From an uncultured Bacteroidales bacterium (GTDB lineage: Bacteria; Bacteroidota; Bacteroidia; Bacteroidales; UBA932), in assembly GCA_900317065.1 (NCBI GenBank), contig ONFK01000009.1, positions 1 through 17,758 on the forward strand: DNA of 17,758 nucleotides, given 5' to 3'. Both the position numbers and the translations under genes were made by a program. Positions 7,765 to 15,465 of this stretch are shown here, piece after piece. Under the pieces are notes generated by a model. The model was not told the DNA's origin. It did no database searches and worked only from the letters and a program-made list of their open reading frames with translations. The stretch's first letter is position 1, and every line of letters begins with the position of its first letter.

Positions 7765-10309
7765 CCCCGTCCGGCTTGGTCAGAGTAGCGGAGCATCCGC
7801 ACGGGATTACGGCAGTGTACCTGATCTTCCGGCCCTTCCGCTCCCACTTGCTGATTATCTCTCCATAAGGGGAATTATGGCTGCACTCAAATCTGTCCAG
7901 GCCTCTGGGGAATACGGGACGGAGTATGATGTGCTTGAATCCAGGCTGTTCAGGATCCGGGTTTATTCCTCCCAGGCTACGATGGAACCACGCGGCCACG
8001 TCTCCGAACATTATGTGATTGTCGGAATTGTCGCGGGAGGCGTCCAGGCGCCAGTTCTCGATCAGTGTTGTGCGGCCATTTACAAGCCACCATCCCCAGG
8101 ACGGATAATCGACTGCACTTGCTATCCTGTATGCAATATCCCCCCTTCCGTTTTCGCTCAAGGCGTTGAGCACTGCCTTGGCTCCGTGAACACCGGCATT
8201 TACGTGGTAATCGTCGGCCTCAACCTTCTTTACCAGGGCCTCGACCACCTTTGCTTTCGCTTCATCCGGCACCAGCCCGAATACCAGCGGCAGGCTCTGG
8301 TCTGTCTGCATTCCCTCGGCATATATCCCGGAAGCAGGGTCGAGGTATTTCGCGTTGATGGCATTCCTGACTTCTTCGGCAACGGCTGAGTACTTAATTT
8401 CGTCTTCTTGAAAACCGAACATCCGGGCAGCCCGGGAAAGGATACACAGGTCTTTGTACAGAAAACAGGAACATACCAACGTTTTATTGCTCCGAGTGGT
8501 CACCGGAACCCAGTCGCCTCTTCCCCAGGAGCAAAGTCCGTCCTTGGTAAGAGTCAGTGCGTAATCGACATACCGGCGTATGTTGGAATAATTGTCCCGA
8601 AGGGGTTTATCGTCACCATAGAACAAGTATAATTCCCAGGGAATCAGAGCGATAGTGCTGGTCCAGTCCAAACCGTTCCCATTTGAAGAAGGGCTGGCAT
8701 AACCCCATCCACAGGTGGGGATGATGTCCGGCAGGACCCCGTTCGGCTGCTGTTCATCGCGATGGTCTGCAAGCCACTTTTCGTAAATGGTGAACGCATC
8801 GTAGTTGTAGAGGCCAGTTTCCACGGCAATGTGCGCATCTCCAGTCCATCCGTTCTTTTCTCTTTGCGGGCAGTCGGTGGGATATCCCTGAAGGTTGGAT
8901 AAATACGTTCGTCTTGCAGCCTCCCAGATGGCGTTCACCAGTTTTGATGAACTGGTTAGTACTCCGGCTTCAGGCACGGCGCTGTGGCTGCTTACCGCTT
9001 TAAGATTGTCCTTTCCCATATCCAAAGGAGAAGAAGAATTCACTTCGACGTAACGGAAGCCCTTGTAGCTATACGAGGGGGAGAAGGAATCTTCCCCTCC
9101 ACTTAGGATAATCTTGTCCGTTTGGAATGGTTCCACCTTTCTGTCCCCGAAATAATAATAGTCTATATTGGATTGGTCAGCCCTGTTTTCTACGCTTAAA
9201 CGTTCTGCATATTTCAGTGTGACGACTGTGCCCCTTGGTCCCTTGATACGAAGATGAACGTTCCCGGCCGTGTTGTACCCAAAGTCATACACCCATCTAT
9301 TGGGCCTTAATTGTATTATTTTAACGGCTTCTGTTTCCGGATTCTCTGTTATTGGTACCATCTGTTGGGATGACACTATGCTCGCCGGGCAACTGCGAAG
9401 TATAGACTTGTCCCAATCTCCCTCATCGTAACCAGCTTCGGCCCAGCCATCCTGTACTCTACGCGCATCATAATGCTCACCAGTGTAAATATTGTTATAA
9501 ATTACCGGCCCTTCCGAAGAAGTGGCCCATCCGGAGTCGGAGGATATCCAATCATCACTTCCATCGGAATAAACGATATGGATATCCATGCAGAACGTCG
9601 GACGTGAACGCCAGGGAGCCTTGTCAAATCCCCATGTAGCTATCGCCTGATGATTATACCAACCGTTACCCAGTTCCACCCCTACAGCGTTTCCGCCGTC
9701 CTTTATATATGGCGTAATATCGTAGGTGGAATATAGGACACGACGGTCAAAACGGGTAAATGCAGGATCCAGGACATGGTCTCCCACCTTCCTTCCATTT
9801 ATCAATAAGGTATATAGTCCTGCTGTGGCAATATAGGCCCGGGCTGATTCTATTGAACCACAAACTATAAACTCCTTTCTGAATCGTGGAGCAGGTTGAT
9901 GGTGAATGTCATTATTATCCGATATCCATGATCCGTGCCAATTGGATTGTGCCATCTTGCCCGTCTCGAATATGCTGACCTTAGACTCATGGGGCAACCC
10001 ATCCATATCCATGCAGCACACTTTCCACCAATACTTTGTCATCGGCTGCAACGGAAGGCCCGAATATGTCACTGTCGGAGCATCGGATACAATTCTGCCG
10101 GAATCCCAGACGGGGCTGCTGAAATCCTCAGGATTGTTTGATACGATTATCCTGAAGGCTGTTTGATTCGCTCCGGAACGATTGTCCTCCAGATGCCAGG
10201 AGAAACGTGGATTAGAGTTATCAATCCCTATCGGTTCTTTCAGGTGTTCGGTCTTCAGGCCGCAGACTTGGATGGGTATCTGTAAAAGGATTAATAAGAG
10301 GTGTAACAT
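7727..10309 (-). CDS. GH78 alpha-L-rhamnosidase
   Basis: 860 residues. A short hydrophobic start (MLHLLLILLQIPIQ) suggests Sec export; it has no good lipobox. The N-terminal Bac_rhamnosid-type domains begin LKTEHLKEPIGIDNSNPRFSW, a hallmark of the family, followed by further beta domains to about residue 430. The catalytic (alpha/alpha)6 domain carries DCPQREKNGWTGD with D479, E484 and D491 at the same spacing as the three acidic residues of BsRhaB (D567/E572/D579). A later Glu in TLIENWRL (E751) lies 267 residues after E484, close to the 269 between E572 and the proposed base E841 in BsRhaB. It then has SDNHIMFGDVAAWFHRSLGGI and ends with a complete-looking GTYSF. It removes terminal alpha-L-rhamnose from pectin side chains, glycosides or other polysaccharides. 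It follows the EEP gene by 56 bp with no promoter match between, so the two are likely one transcript. Base composition looks more AT-rich than GH2/GH92. Confidence 0.92.
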   Translation of the reverse strand: MLHLLLILLQIPIQVCGLKTEHLKEPIGIDNSNPRFSWHLEDNRSGANQTAFRIIVSNNPEDFSSPVWDSGRIVSDAPTVTYSGLPLQPMTKYWWKVCCMDMDGLPHESKVSIFETGKMAQSNWHGSWISDNNDIHHQPAPRFRKEFIVCGSIESARAYIATAGLYTLLINGRKVGDHVLDPAFTRFDRRVLYSTYDITPYIKDGGNAVGVELGNGWYNHQAIATWGFDKAPWRSRPTFCMDIHIVYSDGSDDWISSDSGWATSSEGPVIYNNIYTGEHYDARRVQDGWAEAGYDEGDWDKSILRSCPASIVSSQQMVPITENPETEAVKIIQLRPNRWVYDFGYNTAGNVHLRIKGPRGTVVTLKYAERLSVENRADQSNIDYYYFGDRKVEPFQTDKIILSGGEDSFSPSYSYKGFRYVEVNSSSPLDMGKDNLKAVSSHSAVPEAGVLTSSSKLVNAIWEAARRTYLSNLQGYPTDCPQREKNGWTGDAHIAVETGLYNYDAFTIYEKWLADHRDEQQPNGVLPDIIPTCGWGYASPSSNGNGLDWTSTIALIPWELYLFYGDDKPLRDNYSNIRRYVDYALTLTKDGLCSWGRGDWVPVTTRSNKTLVCSCFLYKDLCILSRAARMFGFQEDEIKYSAVAEEVRNAINAKYLDPASGIYAEGMQTDQSLPLVFGLVPDEAKAKVVEALVKKVEADDYHVNAGVHGAKAVLNALSENGRGDIAYRIASAVDYPSWGWWLVNGRTTLIENWRLDASRDNSDNHIMFGDVAAWFHRSLGGINPDPEQPGFKHIILRPVFPRGLDRFECSHNSPYGEIISKWERKGRKIRYTAVIPCGCSATLTKPDGATVELPSGTYSF

Positions 10310-10365
10310 GGCTACTAGTTATAATTAGTACATACACCTCCAAGGCAAAGAGCCCTGAAACTAAT

Positions 10366-11310
10366 CTACAACTTCACCTTTATAAAGACGGGAAAATGGT
10401 CTGAAGGAAGCCTTGCCACCGTCTCTCGGTATCCTATCTCGGACGGAAAATTTGCCGATCGCTGAAGGCCTCCCTCATCCGCCACGGGCGAACGATATGT
10501 CTCTGTGAGCACCCCGTAATTGAGGATCTCTATTCCAAAGTTGACGAATATATGGTCGATGCGGCTTTCCGTAAGCGCAGCAGTCTGCCAGGCATTAAAT
10601 GTCCCATTGGGAGCATAACGATACAATGCAGTTTCATATGAATCCTGGAAATGTTCTGCGTAAATATTATACACTTCACTGTTTTGGTCCAGGTTGTAAT
10701 CTCCGGTGATGAATACAACATCTTTGGGAACGGTCATCTCTTTAACCTTTTTCACCACCAGTTTAGAACTTTCCAAACGTGCCTGGACGCCACGGTGATC
10801 GTTGTGTAGATTGAATATCCAGATTCTTTTGTGAGTGACACGATCGCGAAGGCATCCCCAGGTGCAGATTCTGGGCAAAGCAGCATCCCATCCTTTTGAG
10901 GGGACATCCGGGGTTTCGGATAGCCAAAAATCCCCGTGATCCAACAATTTGAAACGATCTGTCCGATAGAATACAAGAGAGTGTTCACCTGATTTTGGTC
11001 CGTTTTCGCCATCGTTCCGCCCGACACCTATACAAGAATAACCCGCCAGACCTTCAATCAAATCTGTACGCTGTGATGGGGTGGCTTCCTGTGTCCCAAG
11101 GATGTCAGGTCCAACAAACTCCACCAAAGAAATAATCCAGGGAATTCTCTCCTCCCATCCATTACCTGCTATGTTGTCTTTCGTATTCTGGTATCTTATG
11201 TTGTACGTTCCCACTGTGAGATTTGCTCCTTTCGGCCTGTCAGCATACAAAACAGAGGCAGAAGACAACAATAATACTGATGTAGCAAGAAAAATGATTG
11301 TTCGTTTCAT
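10366..11310 (-). CDS. Secreted endonuclease/exonuclease/phosphatase (EEP) family hydrolase
   Basis: 314 residues from the ATG at 11310. A longer frame to 11361 is rejected because MKRTIIFLATSVLLLSSASVLYA is a clear Sec signal peptide. EEP motifs in order are VGTYNIRY (N37), GTQEA (E75), FNLHNDH (H169, D171), GDYN (D204, N206), IDHIF (D252, H253) and SDHFPV (D304, H305). So the divalent-metal phosphodiesterase/phosphatase site is intact, although NLHNDH replaces the commoner NTHLDH. In Bacteroidales such secreted EEP proteins often lie in glycan-use loci; whether this one cleaves nucleic acid, a phosphodiester on a glycan or a lipid head group cannot be told. It leads the GH78 gene and has its own promoter only a few bases upstream. 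It shares a block FWLSETPxVPSKGWDAA with the EEP gene at 11648 but is otherwise divergent from it. Confidence 0.85.
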   Translation of the reverse strand: MKRTIIFLATSVLLLSSASVLYADRPKGANLTVGTYNIRYQNTKDNIAGNGWEERIPWIISLVEFVGPDILGTQEATPSQRTDLIEGLAGYSCIGVGRNDGENGPKSGEHSLVFYRTDRFKLLDHGDFWLSETPDVPSKGWDAALPRICTWGCLRDRVTHKRIWIFNLHNDHRGVQARLESSKLVVKKVKEMTVPKDVVFITGDYNLDQNSEVYNIYAEHFQDSYETALYRYAPNGTFNAWQTAALTESRIDHIFVNFGIEILNYGVLTETYRSPVADEGGLQRSANFPSEIGYRETVARLPSDHFPVFIKVKL

Positions 11311-11315
11311 GGAAG

Positions 11316-11346
11316 CAAATATATAGAAAAATCCAACTGAATTCAA
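11316..11346 (-). promoter_or_regulatory. Bacteroidota-type promoter of the EEP-GH78 unit
   Basis: On the minus strand TATATTTG (11316-11323) is an exact TAnnTTTG match, and a TTG sits at 11344-11346 with 20 bp between. The box ends only 5 bp before the ATG at 11310, implying a leaderless or very short leader mRNA. Confidence 0.55.
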
Positions 11347-11375
11347 GTGACCGTAATTCAAGCATCAAAATAGTT

Positions 11376-11399
11376 TTTGGGATATTATTTGGGATATAA
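11376..11399. repeat. Tandem 12-bp repeat beside tRNA-Ser
   Basis: TTTGGGATATTA is followed directly by TTTGGGATATAA (11 of 12 identical). It lies between the EEP gene and the tRNA terminator, in an otherwise featureless stretch. It could be a scar or a core of an integration site, but no second copy was seen elsewhere in the window. Confidence 0.45.
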
Positions 11400-11400
11400 A

Positions 11401-11440
11401 ATACAAAAAACCGCTTCCAGAGTATCTAGAAACGGTTTTT
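11401..11440 (-). terminator. Intrinsic terminator of tRNA-Ser
   Basis: A 10-bp stem (11408-11417 with 11429-11438, one G-U pair) with an 11-base loop is followed on the minus strand by TTTTTTGTAT. It starts 5 bp beyond the 3' end of the tRNA. Confidence 0.78.
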
Positions 11441-11442
11441 AG

Positions 11443-11527
11443 CGGAGGAAGAGGGATTCGAACCCCCGGTACGTTGCCGTACAACAGTTTTCAAGACTGC
11501 CGCCATCGACCACTCGGCCATTCCTCC
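11443..11527 (-). tRNA. tRNA-Ser (anticodon UGA)
   Basis: The 85-base minus-strand sequence folds as a class II tRNA. It has acceptor GGAGGAA pairing TTCCTCC, discriminator G, anticodon loop CTTGAAA with TGA (11491-11493), a long variable arm GTACG-GCAA-CGTAC and a T-loop TTCGAAT. The CCA end is not encoded. Serine identity rests on anticodon and long variable arm together. Confidence 0.96.
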
Positions 11528-11543
11528 AGTATTGTAAACGCGA

Positions 11544-11589
11544 TGCGGCGTTCCAAGCCGCAGGGCGTGCCTGCACGGGCTCCAACCCG
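11544..11589. other. Cluster of small hairpins upstream of tRNA-Ser
   Basis: Three adjacent inverted repeats lie here: TGCGGC/GCCGCA (11544-11562), CGTG-CCTG-CACG (11566-11577) and CGGG/CCCG (11576-11589). On the minus strand the first and third both carry TTGGA in the loop. They could be part of the tRNA leader (minus) or upstream sequence of the EEP gene (plus). The last two share two bases and cannot both form at once in full. Confidence 0.4.
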
Positions 11590-11596
11590 AACAGGA

Positions 11597-11627
11597 TTGC
11601 AAATGTAGAGATTTTTATTTACTTTTG
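11597..11627 (+). promoter_or_regulatory. Bacteroidota-type promoter of the EEP / EF-hand protein unit
   Basis: TACTTTTG (11620-11627) matches TAnnTTTG and a TTG lies at 11597-11599 with 20 bp between. The ATG at 11648 is 20 bp downstream, giving a normal short leader. Confidence 0.65.
11600..11607 (-). promoter_or_regulatory. Possible -7 element for tRNA-Ser
   Basis: TACATTTG on the minus strand fits the -7 consensus and lies about 70 bp before the mature tRNA, nested inside the plus-strand promoter. No -33 element is visible at the usual spacing, so this is a weak call. Confidence 0.3.
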
Positions 11628-11647
11628 TGAATACTAATTCCTAAAAA

Positions 11648-12490
11648 ATGAAAAAAATACTCTTAACAATTGTCAGCATCTGCTTACTGCTCCCTATCTT
11701 CAACTCCTGCAAAACAAGCGAACAGGCTCTGAAGGTCATTTCTTACAACATCCGCGTCGGTTCCGCTCCCGACGGCGATCACCACTGGGACAAGCGCAAG
11801 ATAGCGACTCCTGCGATGATTGAAGACCAGAAGCCGGATATTTTCGGTCTTCAGGAAGCGTTGAAGATGCAACTGGACTATATAGAAGAAACCTGCCCGG
11901 ACTACGATCACGTGGGAGTGCACCGCGACGACGGCATCCAGAAGGGCGAAGTCATGGCCATCTTCTGGAATACCAAAACACAGGAAATGATCAAATGGGG
12001 CAATTTCTGGCTTTCAGAGACCCCCGAAGTACCCTCAAAGGGCTGGGATGCCGCCTGCTTCCGCACTGCGACCTGGGCCCTGCTGAAGGACAAACGCTAC
12101 GGCAAATACTACTATTACGTCAACACCCACCTCGACCATATCGGCCAGGAGGCTCGTGCAAAGGGGCTCAGCCTGATAGTCGACCGCATCGACGACATCA
12201 ATCCTGAAGGATATCCGATGATTCTTACCGGCGACTTCAACGTCGATCTCGGCGATCCCTGCCTCAAATCTCTCGAAGGAAGAATGGAATCCGTCCGCGA
12301 CATAGCGCCCAAGACCGACAGCCTCAACACTTATCAGGGATTCGGAACCGTCGACGGTATCAGGGTCATAGACTATATCTACGAATCAGGATTCAAAGCC
12401 ACCCCTTCGTTCGAAACCATTACAAAGACTTACAAAGACGTTCCATTCATCTCGGACCACTACCCCGTGGCCGCCGTCCTCGTATTCTAA
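11648..12490 (+). CDS. EEP-family hydrolase, lipoprotein
   Basis: 280 residues. The N-terminus MKKILLTIVSICLLLPIFNSC is an SPII signal with Cys21. All EEP motifs are present: ISYNIRV (N34), GLQEA (E70), VNTHLDH (H161, D163), GDFNVD (D196, N198), IDYIY (D242) and SDHYPV (D270, H271). Length is that of the compact Bacteroidales EEP lipoproteins that annotation pipelines usually call endonuclease/exonuclease/phosphatase family protein. The substrate is unknown; family members span DNases, sphingomyelinases and inositol-phosphate phosphatases. It is tethered to a membrane facing the periplasm or the outside. The EF-hand protein gene begins 15 bp after its stop, so the two are probably co-transcribed. 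It is a distant paralogue of the gene at 10366-11310 across the tRNA. Confidence 0.87.
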   Translation: MKKILLTIVSICLLLPIFNSCKTSEQALKVISYNIRVGSAPDGDHHWDKRKIATPAMIEDQKPDIFGLQEALKMQLDYIEETCPDYDHVGVHRDDGIQKGEVMAIFWNTKTQEMIKWGNFWLSETPEVPSKGWDAACFRTATWALLKDKRYGKYYYYVNTHLDHIGQEARAKGLSLIVDRIDDINPEGYPMILTGDFNVDLGDPCLKSLEGRMESVRDIAPKTDSLNTYQGFGTVDGIRVIDYIYESGFKATPSFETITKTYKDVPFISDHYPVAAVLVF

Positions 12491-12505
12491 CAAACCAATA
12501 TCAAT

Positions 12506-14737
12506 ATGAAAGAGAACTACAACTGGAAGTACGCCTCCGTGGGAGGCTCCGTTCGGGTGAAGTTGGAAAGCGGCGCAGACATTGCCAATCTCGACAAACT
12601 CGACCGCAAGAAGTGGACAGTGCTCAGCTGCCCTACCACCGGCCTTGAATTCGACGAAAAGACCCTCAAGCTCCTGGACGCAGACGGCGACGGACGCATC
12701 CATGTCGACGAAGTGATCGCAGCGGCCAAGTGGGTTACCGGAGTCATCAAAGACCCAGACCTGCTTCTCAAAGAACATGGAGAACTCAAGTTCAGCGACT
12801 TCAACACCGACAGCGAAGAAGGCGCGAAGCTGGAGAAATCCGCACGCCAGATCCTGGCGAACCTCAAGATCGAGAAAGACAGCATCTCGCTTGCAGAGAC
12901 CTCCGACAACGAGAAGATCTTCGCAGAAACCCAGTTCAACGGAGACGGCATCATTACCGAGGCCAGCGCAGATGATGACAATCTCAAAGAAACAATCAAG
13001 AACATCATCGCCACTGTGGGTTCCGCAAAGGACCGCAGTGGTGCAGACGGCGTGAACGCAGACCAGATAGAGGCCTTCTACACCGCCCTGGCCGACTACA
13101 GCGCCTGGAAGGCGGCCGAAGAGAAAGGCCCCTTCGCAGAGAATACCGAGGCCGCCCTCGCAGCTTGCGACGCCCTCAAGGAGAAAATCGCGGACTACTT
13201 CATGCGCTGCAAACTCATCTCCTTCAACGATGCGGTTGCCGGCGTGGTGGATGTTTCGGTAGATAAAGTAGGATCCATCAGCGACGGAGACCTGGCGGCA
13301 GCGGCCGACCAGATCGCCACCTATCCCCTCGCCCGCCCTTCGGCAGACGGCAAGCTCCCCCTGAACGGCGGCATCAATCCCGCTTGGAAGGGCGCTTTCG
13401 CCACCCTGAAGGCCCTTGTGCTGGATGCGGAGTTCCCCAAGAAAGACGCCATCACGGAAGATGAATGGCTCGGCGTACTCGCCAAGTTCGATGCCTATAC
13501 CGCATGGACGGCGGCGAAGAAAGGCGCCGAGGTCGAATCTCTCGGAATAGATGTGGTGAACGCCACCCTCAAGGCAGACAACAAGGCCGCTCTGCTCGAA
13601 CTTGTCGAGAAAGACAAGGCCCTTGAGCCCGAGGCCCTGAGCATCGAGGCTGTAGACAAACTTCTGCACTTTGTGCGCGACTTCTACAAATTCCTCAAGA
13701 ATTACGTAGTATTCGAAGATTTCTATTCCAAGAAAGACAAGGCCATCTTCCAGGCCGGACGTCTCTACATCGACCAGCGCAGCACCGACCTCTGCGTCAA
13801 GGTGATCGAGCCCGGCAAGCAGGCCGACATCTCCGCGCTCAGCGGAATGTACATTCTCTACTGCAACTGCACCAACAAGGTGACAGGCAAGAGTTTCCCG
13901 ATCGCAGCGGTGCTTACCGACGGCGACGTTACAGGACTGCGTCCCGGGAAGAATGCCATATTCTACGACCGCGACAACATTCAGTACGACGCAGTGGTGA
14001 CAAGCATCGTCGACAATCCTATCAGCATACGCCAGGCGTTCTGGGCTCCTTACAAGAAGGTGGCTAAGTGGATCTCCGACAAGGTCGACAAGAGCGCTGC
14101 CGAGAAGGAAGGAAAGTCCATGGCAAACCTGACCGCATCCGCCGACAAGGCCACTTCCGGTTCCAATCCTGCGGCGGCCGTGACCAGTTCCTTCGACATC
14201 GCAAAGTTCGCCGGCATCTTCGCCGCCCTTGGAATGGCTCTCGGACTCATAGGGCAGTTCGTAGTCTCCCTCGTGAAAGGGATCGCGGCCCTCAAACTCT
14301 GGAAGTTGGCACTCATCATCATCGCCATAATGCTCGTCATCTCCCTGCCTTCCGTATTCATCACCTGGCGCAAGCTCCGCCGCCGCGACCTCGGTCCCGT
14401 GCTCAATGCAAACGGCTGGGCAGTGAATGCCGCCGCATACGTGAAGCCCAAGTTCGGCAAGGATCTCACCAGCATAGCTAAATATCCCAAACTCAAAGCC
14501 GTGGATCCGGCGGAGGCGAAGAAGGTGCGCACTCGCAAGTGCATCATCTGGACCATCATCATCCTCCTGCTTGCAGCCGGTGTTTACTTCGGAGTGCCCA
14601 AATACAAGGCCTGCAAGGCCGCCAAGGCAGAAGCCGCCGCAGCCGCCGCAGTTGAAACTGTCGACGAAAATACAACAGAATCCGCCGAAACGGAATCTTC
14701 CGCAGCAGAAACAATTGCAACGGAAACGGCAGAATAA
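12506..14737 (+). CDS. Uncharacterised EF-hand protein with three C-terminal membrane helices
   Basis: 743 residues, no signal peptide. The start MKENYNWKYASVGGSVRVKL leads to CPTTGLEFDEKTLKLLDADG. A canonical EF-hand loop runs D58-x-D60-G-D62-G-R-I-H-V-D-E69. A weaker EF-like loop lies around N145-G-D147-G (FNGDGIITEA), and another degenerate one may lie at DRSGADGVNADQIEAF (176-191). A long helical, Ala/Lys/Asp-rich middle follows. At about 400-530 is a beta-rich segment (FQAGRLYIDQRSTDLCVKV, SGMYILYC, AVLTDGDV, GKNAIFYDRD, NPISIRQAFWAPYKKVAKWI). Membrane helices are at about 567-592, 598-620 and 679-696, and the end is a disordered Ala/Glu/Thr tail. I recognise the overall pattern as a family repeatedly seen in Bacteroidota and annotated hypothetical or EF-hand domain-containing; I know of no function. 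The large N-terminal part should be cytoplasmic. Calcium binding is inferred from the one good loop. Confidence 0.85.
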   Translation: MKENYNWKYASVGGSVRVKLESGADIANLDKLDRKKWTVLSCPTTGLEFDEKTLKLLDADGDGRIHVDEVIAAAKWVTGVIKDPDLLLKEHGELKFSDFNTDSEEGAKLEKSARQILANLKIEKDSISLAETSDNEKIFAETQFNGDGIITEASADDDNLKETIKNIIATVGSAKDRSGADGVNADQIEAFYTALADYSAWKAAEEKGPFAENTEAALAACDALKEKIADYFMRCKLISFNDAVAGVVDVSVDKVGSISDGDLAAAADQIATYPLARPSADGKLPLNGGINPAWKGAFATLKALVLDAEFPKKDAITEDEWLGVLAKFDAYTAWTAAKKGAEVESLGIDVVNATLKADNKAALLELVEKDKALEPEALSIEAVDKLLHFVRDFYKFLKNYVVFEDFYSKKDKAIFQAGRLYIDQRSTDLCVKVIEPGKQADISALSGMYILYCNCTNKVTGKSFPIAAVLTDGDVTGLRPGKNAIFYDRDNIQYDAVVTSIVDNPISIRQAFWAPYKKVAKWISDKVDKSAAEKEGKSMANLTASADKATSGSNPAAAVTSSFDIAKFAGIFAALGMALGLIGQFVVSLVKGIAALKLWKLALIIIAIMLVISLPSVFITWRKLRRRDLGPVLNANGWAVNAAAYVKPKFGKDLTSIAKYPKLKAVDPAEAKKVRTRKCIIWTIIILLLAAGVYFGVPKYKACKAAKAEAAAAAAVETVDENTTESAETESSAAETIATETAE

Positions 14738-14784
14738 TCATCTAATAGAACGGAAAATATTTAAACCTTAGTTTATATTAAACA

Positions 14785-15375
14785 ATGAAAAAAATCATCA
14801 TCACCCTTGCACTCGCAGCTGTAGCAGCTTTCAGTGCAAATGCACAGATTGGTGTTGGAGTAGGTTATACCTCCAAAAACTTCACGAACGTTTTTGAAAA
14901 CGAAGGTGGCCTCTACGCCGGAGTCAATTACAACATTGAACTCGTAAACGGTCTTGCCGTCGCTCCCGGTATTGAATTCGCAATGCTGAGCTACAAAAAG
15001 GACGACCTGAACTACCAGAAAGAGAATTATCTTGCTGTCCCCGTATTGTTCAACTATGCTATTGAAGTAGCAGACGGTTTCAAACTCGTTCCTTTCCTTG
15101 GCCCCACTTTCAGCTATGGCATTTCCGGCAAAGCAAAGGGCGGCGTTTCATGGGGAGGTATCACACTCTCGAGCAATGAGTTTGATGTCTACGAAACCTA
15201 CAAGGACTACAACAAGTTCGATATCCTCATCGGAGGCGGCGTTGCCCTTGACGTTATGGACATGGTCCGCGTAAGCGTTGGTTACAACCAGGGTCTGCTG
15301 AACCGCAACAACGACAGCGACGGTTCCGTTATCAAGACCAGCGGTGTCAACTTCGGCGTTGCATACCTCTTCTAG
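14785..15375 (+). CDS. Outer-membrane beta-barrel (porin-like) protein
   Basis: 196 residues with a Sec signal MKKIIITLALAAVAAFSANA, cleaved before Q. The mature part is made of short alternating strands with aromatic/Gly pattern (IGVGVGYTSKNF, GLYAGVNYNIELVNGLAVAP, FLGPTFSYGISG, IGGGVALDVMDMVRVSVGYN) and ends SGVNFGVAYLF, with a terminal Phe as in many beta-barrel proteins. This is the OmpX/OmpA-barrel-like 'porin family' type of 8 strands common in Bacteroidales. No peptidoglycan-binding domain is present. It probably inserts in the outer membrane; its cargo or role is unknown. It lies 47 bp after the EF-hand gene without a clear promoter match and ends before a strong terminator. Confidence 0.85.
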   Translation: MKKIIITLALAAVAAFSANAQIGVGVGYTSKNFTNVFENEGGLYAGVNYNIELVNGLAVAPGIEFAMLSYKKDDLNYQKENYLAVPVLFNYAIEVADGFKLVPFLGPTFSYGISGKAKGGVSWGGITLSSNEFDVYETYKDYNKFDILIGGGVALDVMDMVRVSVGYNQGLLNRNNDSDGSVIKTSGVNFGVAYLF

Positions 15376-15381
15376 AACATC

Positions 15382-15397
15382 CCCTGATTATCAGGAA
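15382..15397. repeat. Short palindrome, copy 2 (CCCTGATTATCAGGAA)
   Basis: CCTGA-TTA-TCAGG lies 6 bp after the stop codon of the barrel protein gene and just before the terminator stem. It matches the copy at 2662-2677 in 14 of 16 bases, differing only in the loop. Confidence 0.35.
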
Positions 15398-15398
15398 C

Positions 15399-15444
15399 TT
15401 AAATAAAACCGTCTGGTGCAAATGTACCAGACGGTTTTATTTAA
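15399..15444. terminator. Bidirectional intrinsic terminator between convergent genes
   Basis: A perfect 19-bp stem (15399-15417 with 15426-15444) has an 8-base loop GCAAATGT, with A-rich and T-rich flanks built into the stem on both sides. It can end both the barrel-protein transcript (plus) and the ileS-dksA-lspA transcript (minus). Confidence 0.9.
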
Positions 15445-15465
15445 TTCATTGATTATCAACGACCA

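Noticed and set aside
11311..11361. Upstream start for the EEP protein (17 extra residues)
   Set aside because: The signal peptide begins at 11310 and the promoter box lies inside the proposed extension.
11543..11640. Small RNA or riboswitch before the EEP gene
   Set aside because: The short hairpins do not resemble any known riboswitch class I can recognise, and the plus-strand promoter lies downstream of them, so they are not in the EEP leader.
12386..13669. 427-codon open frame on the minus strand opposite the EF-hand protein gene
   Set aside because: The real gene on the plus strand has clear motifs and composition. The antisense translation is low-complexity Gly/Val/Phe/Cys-rich and crosses the EEP/EF-hand gene boundary.
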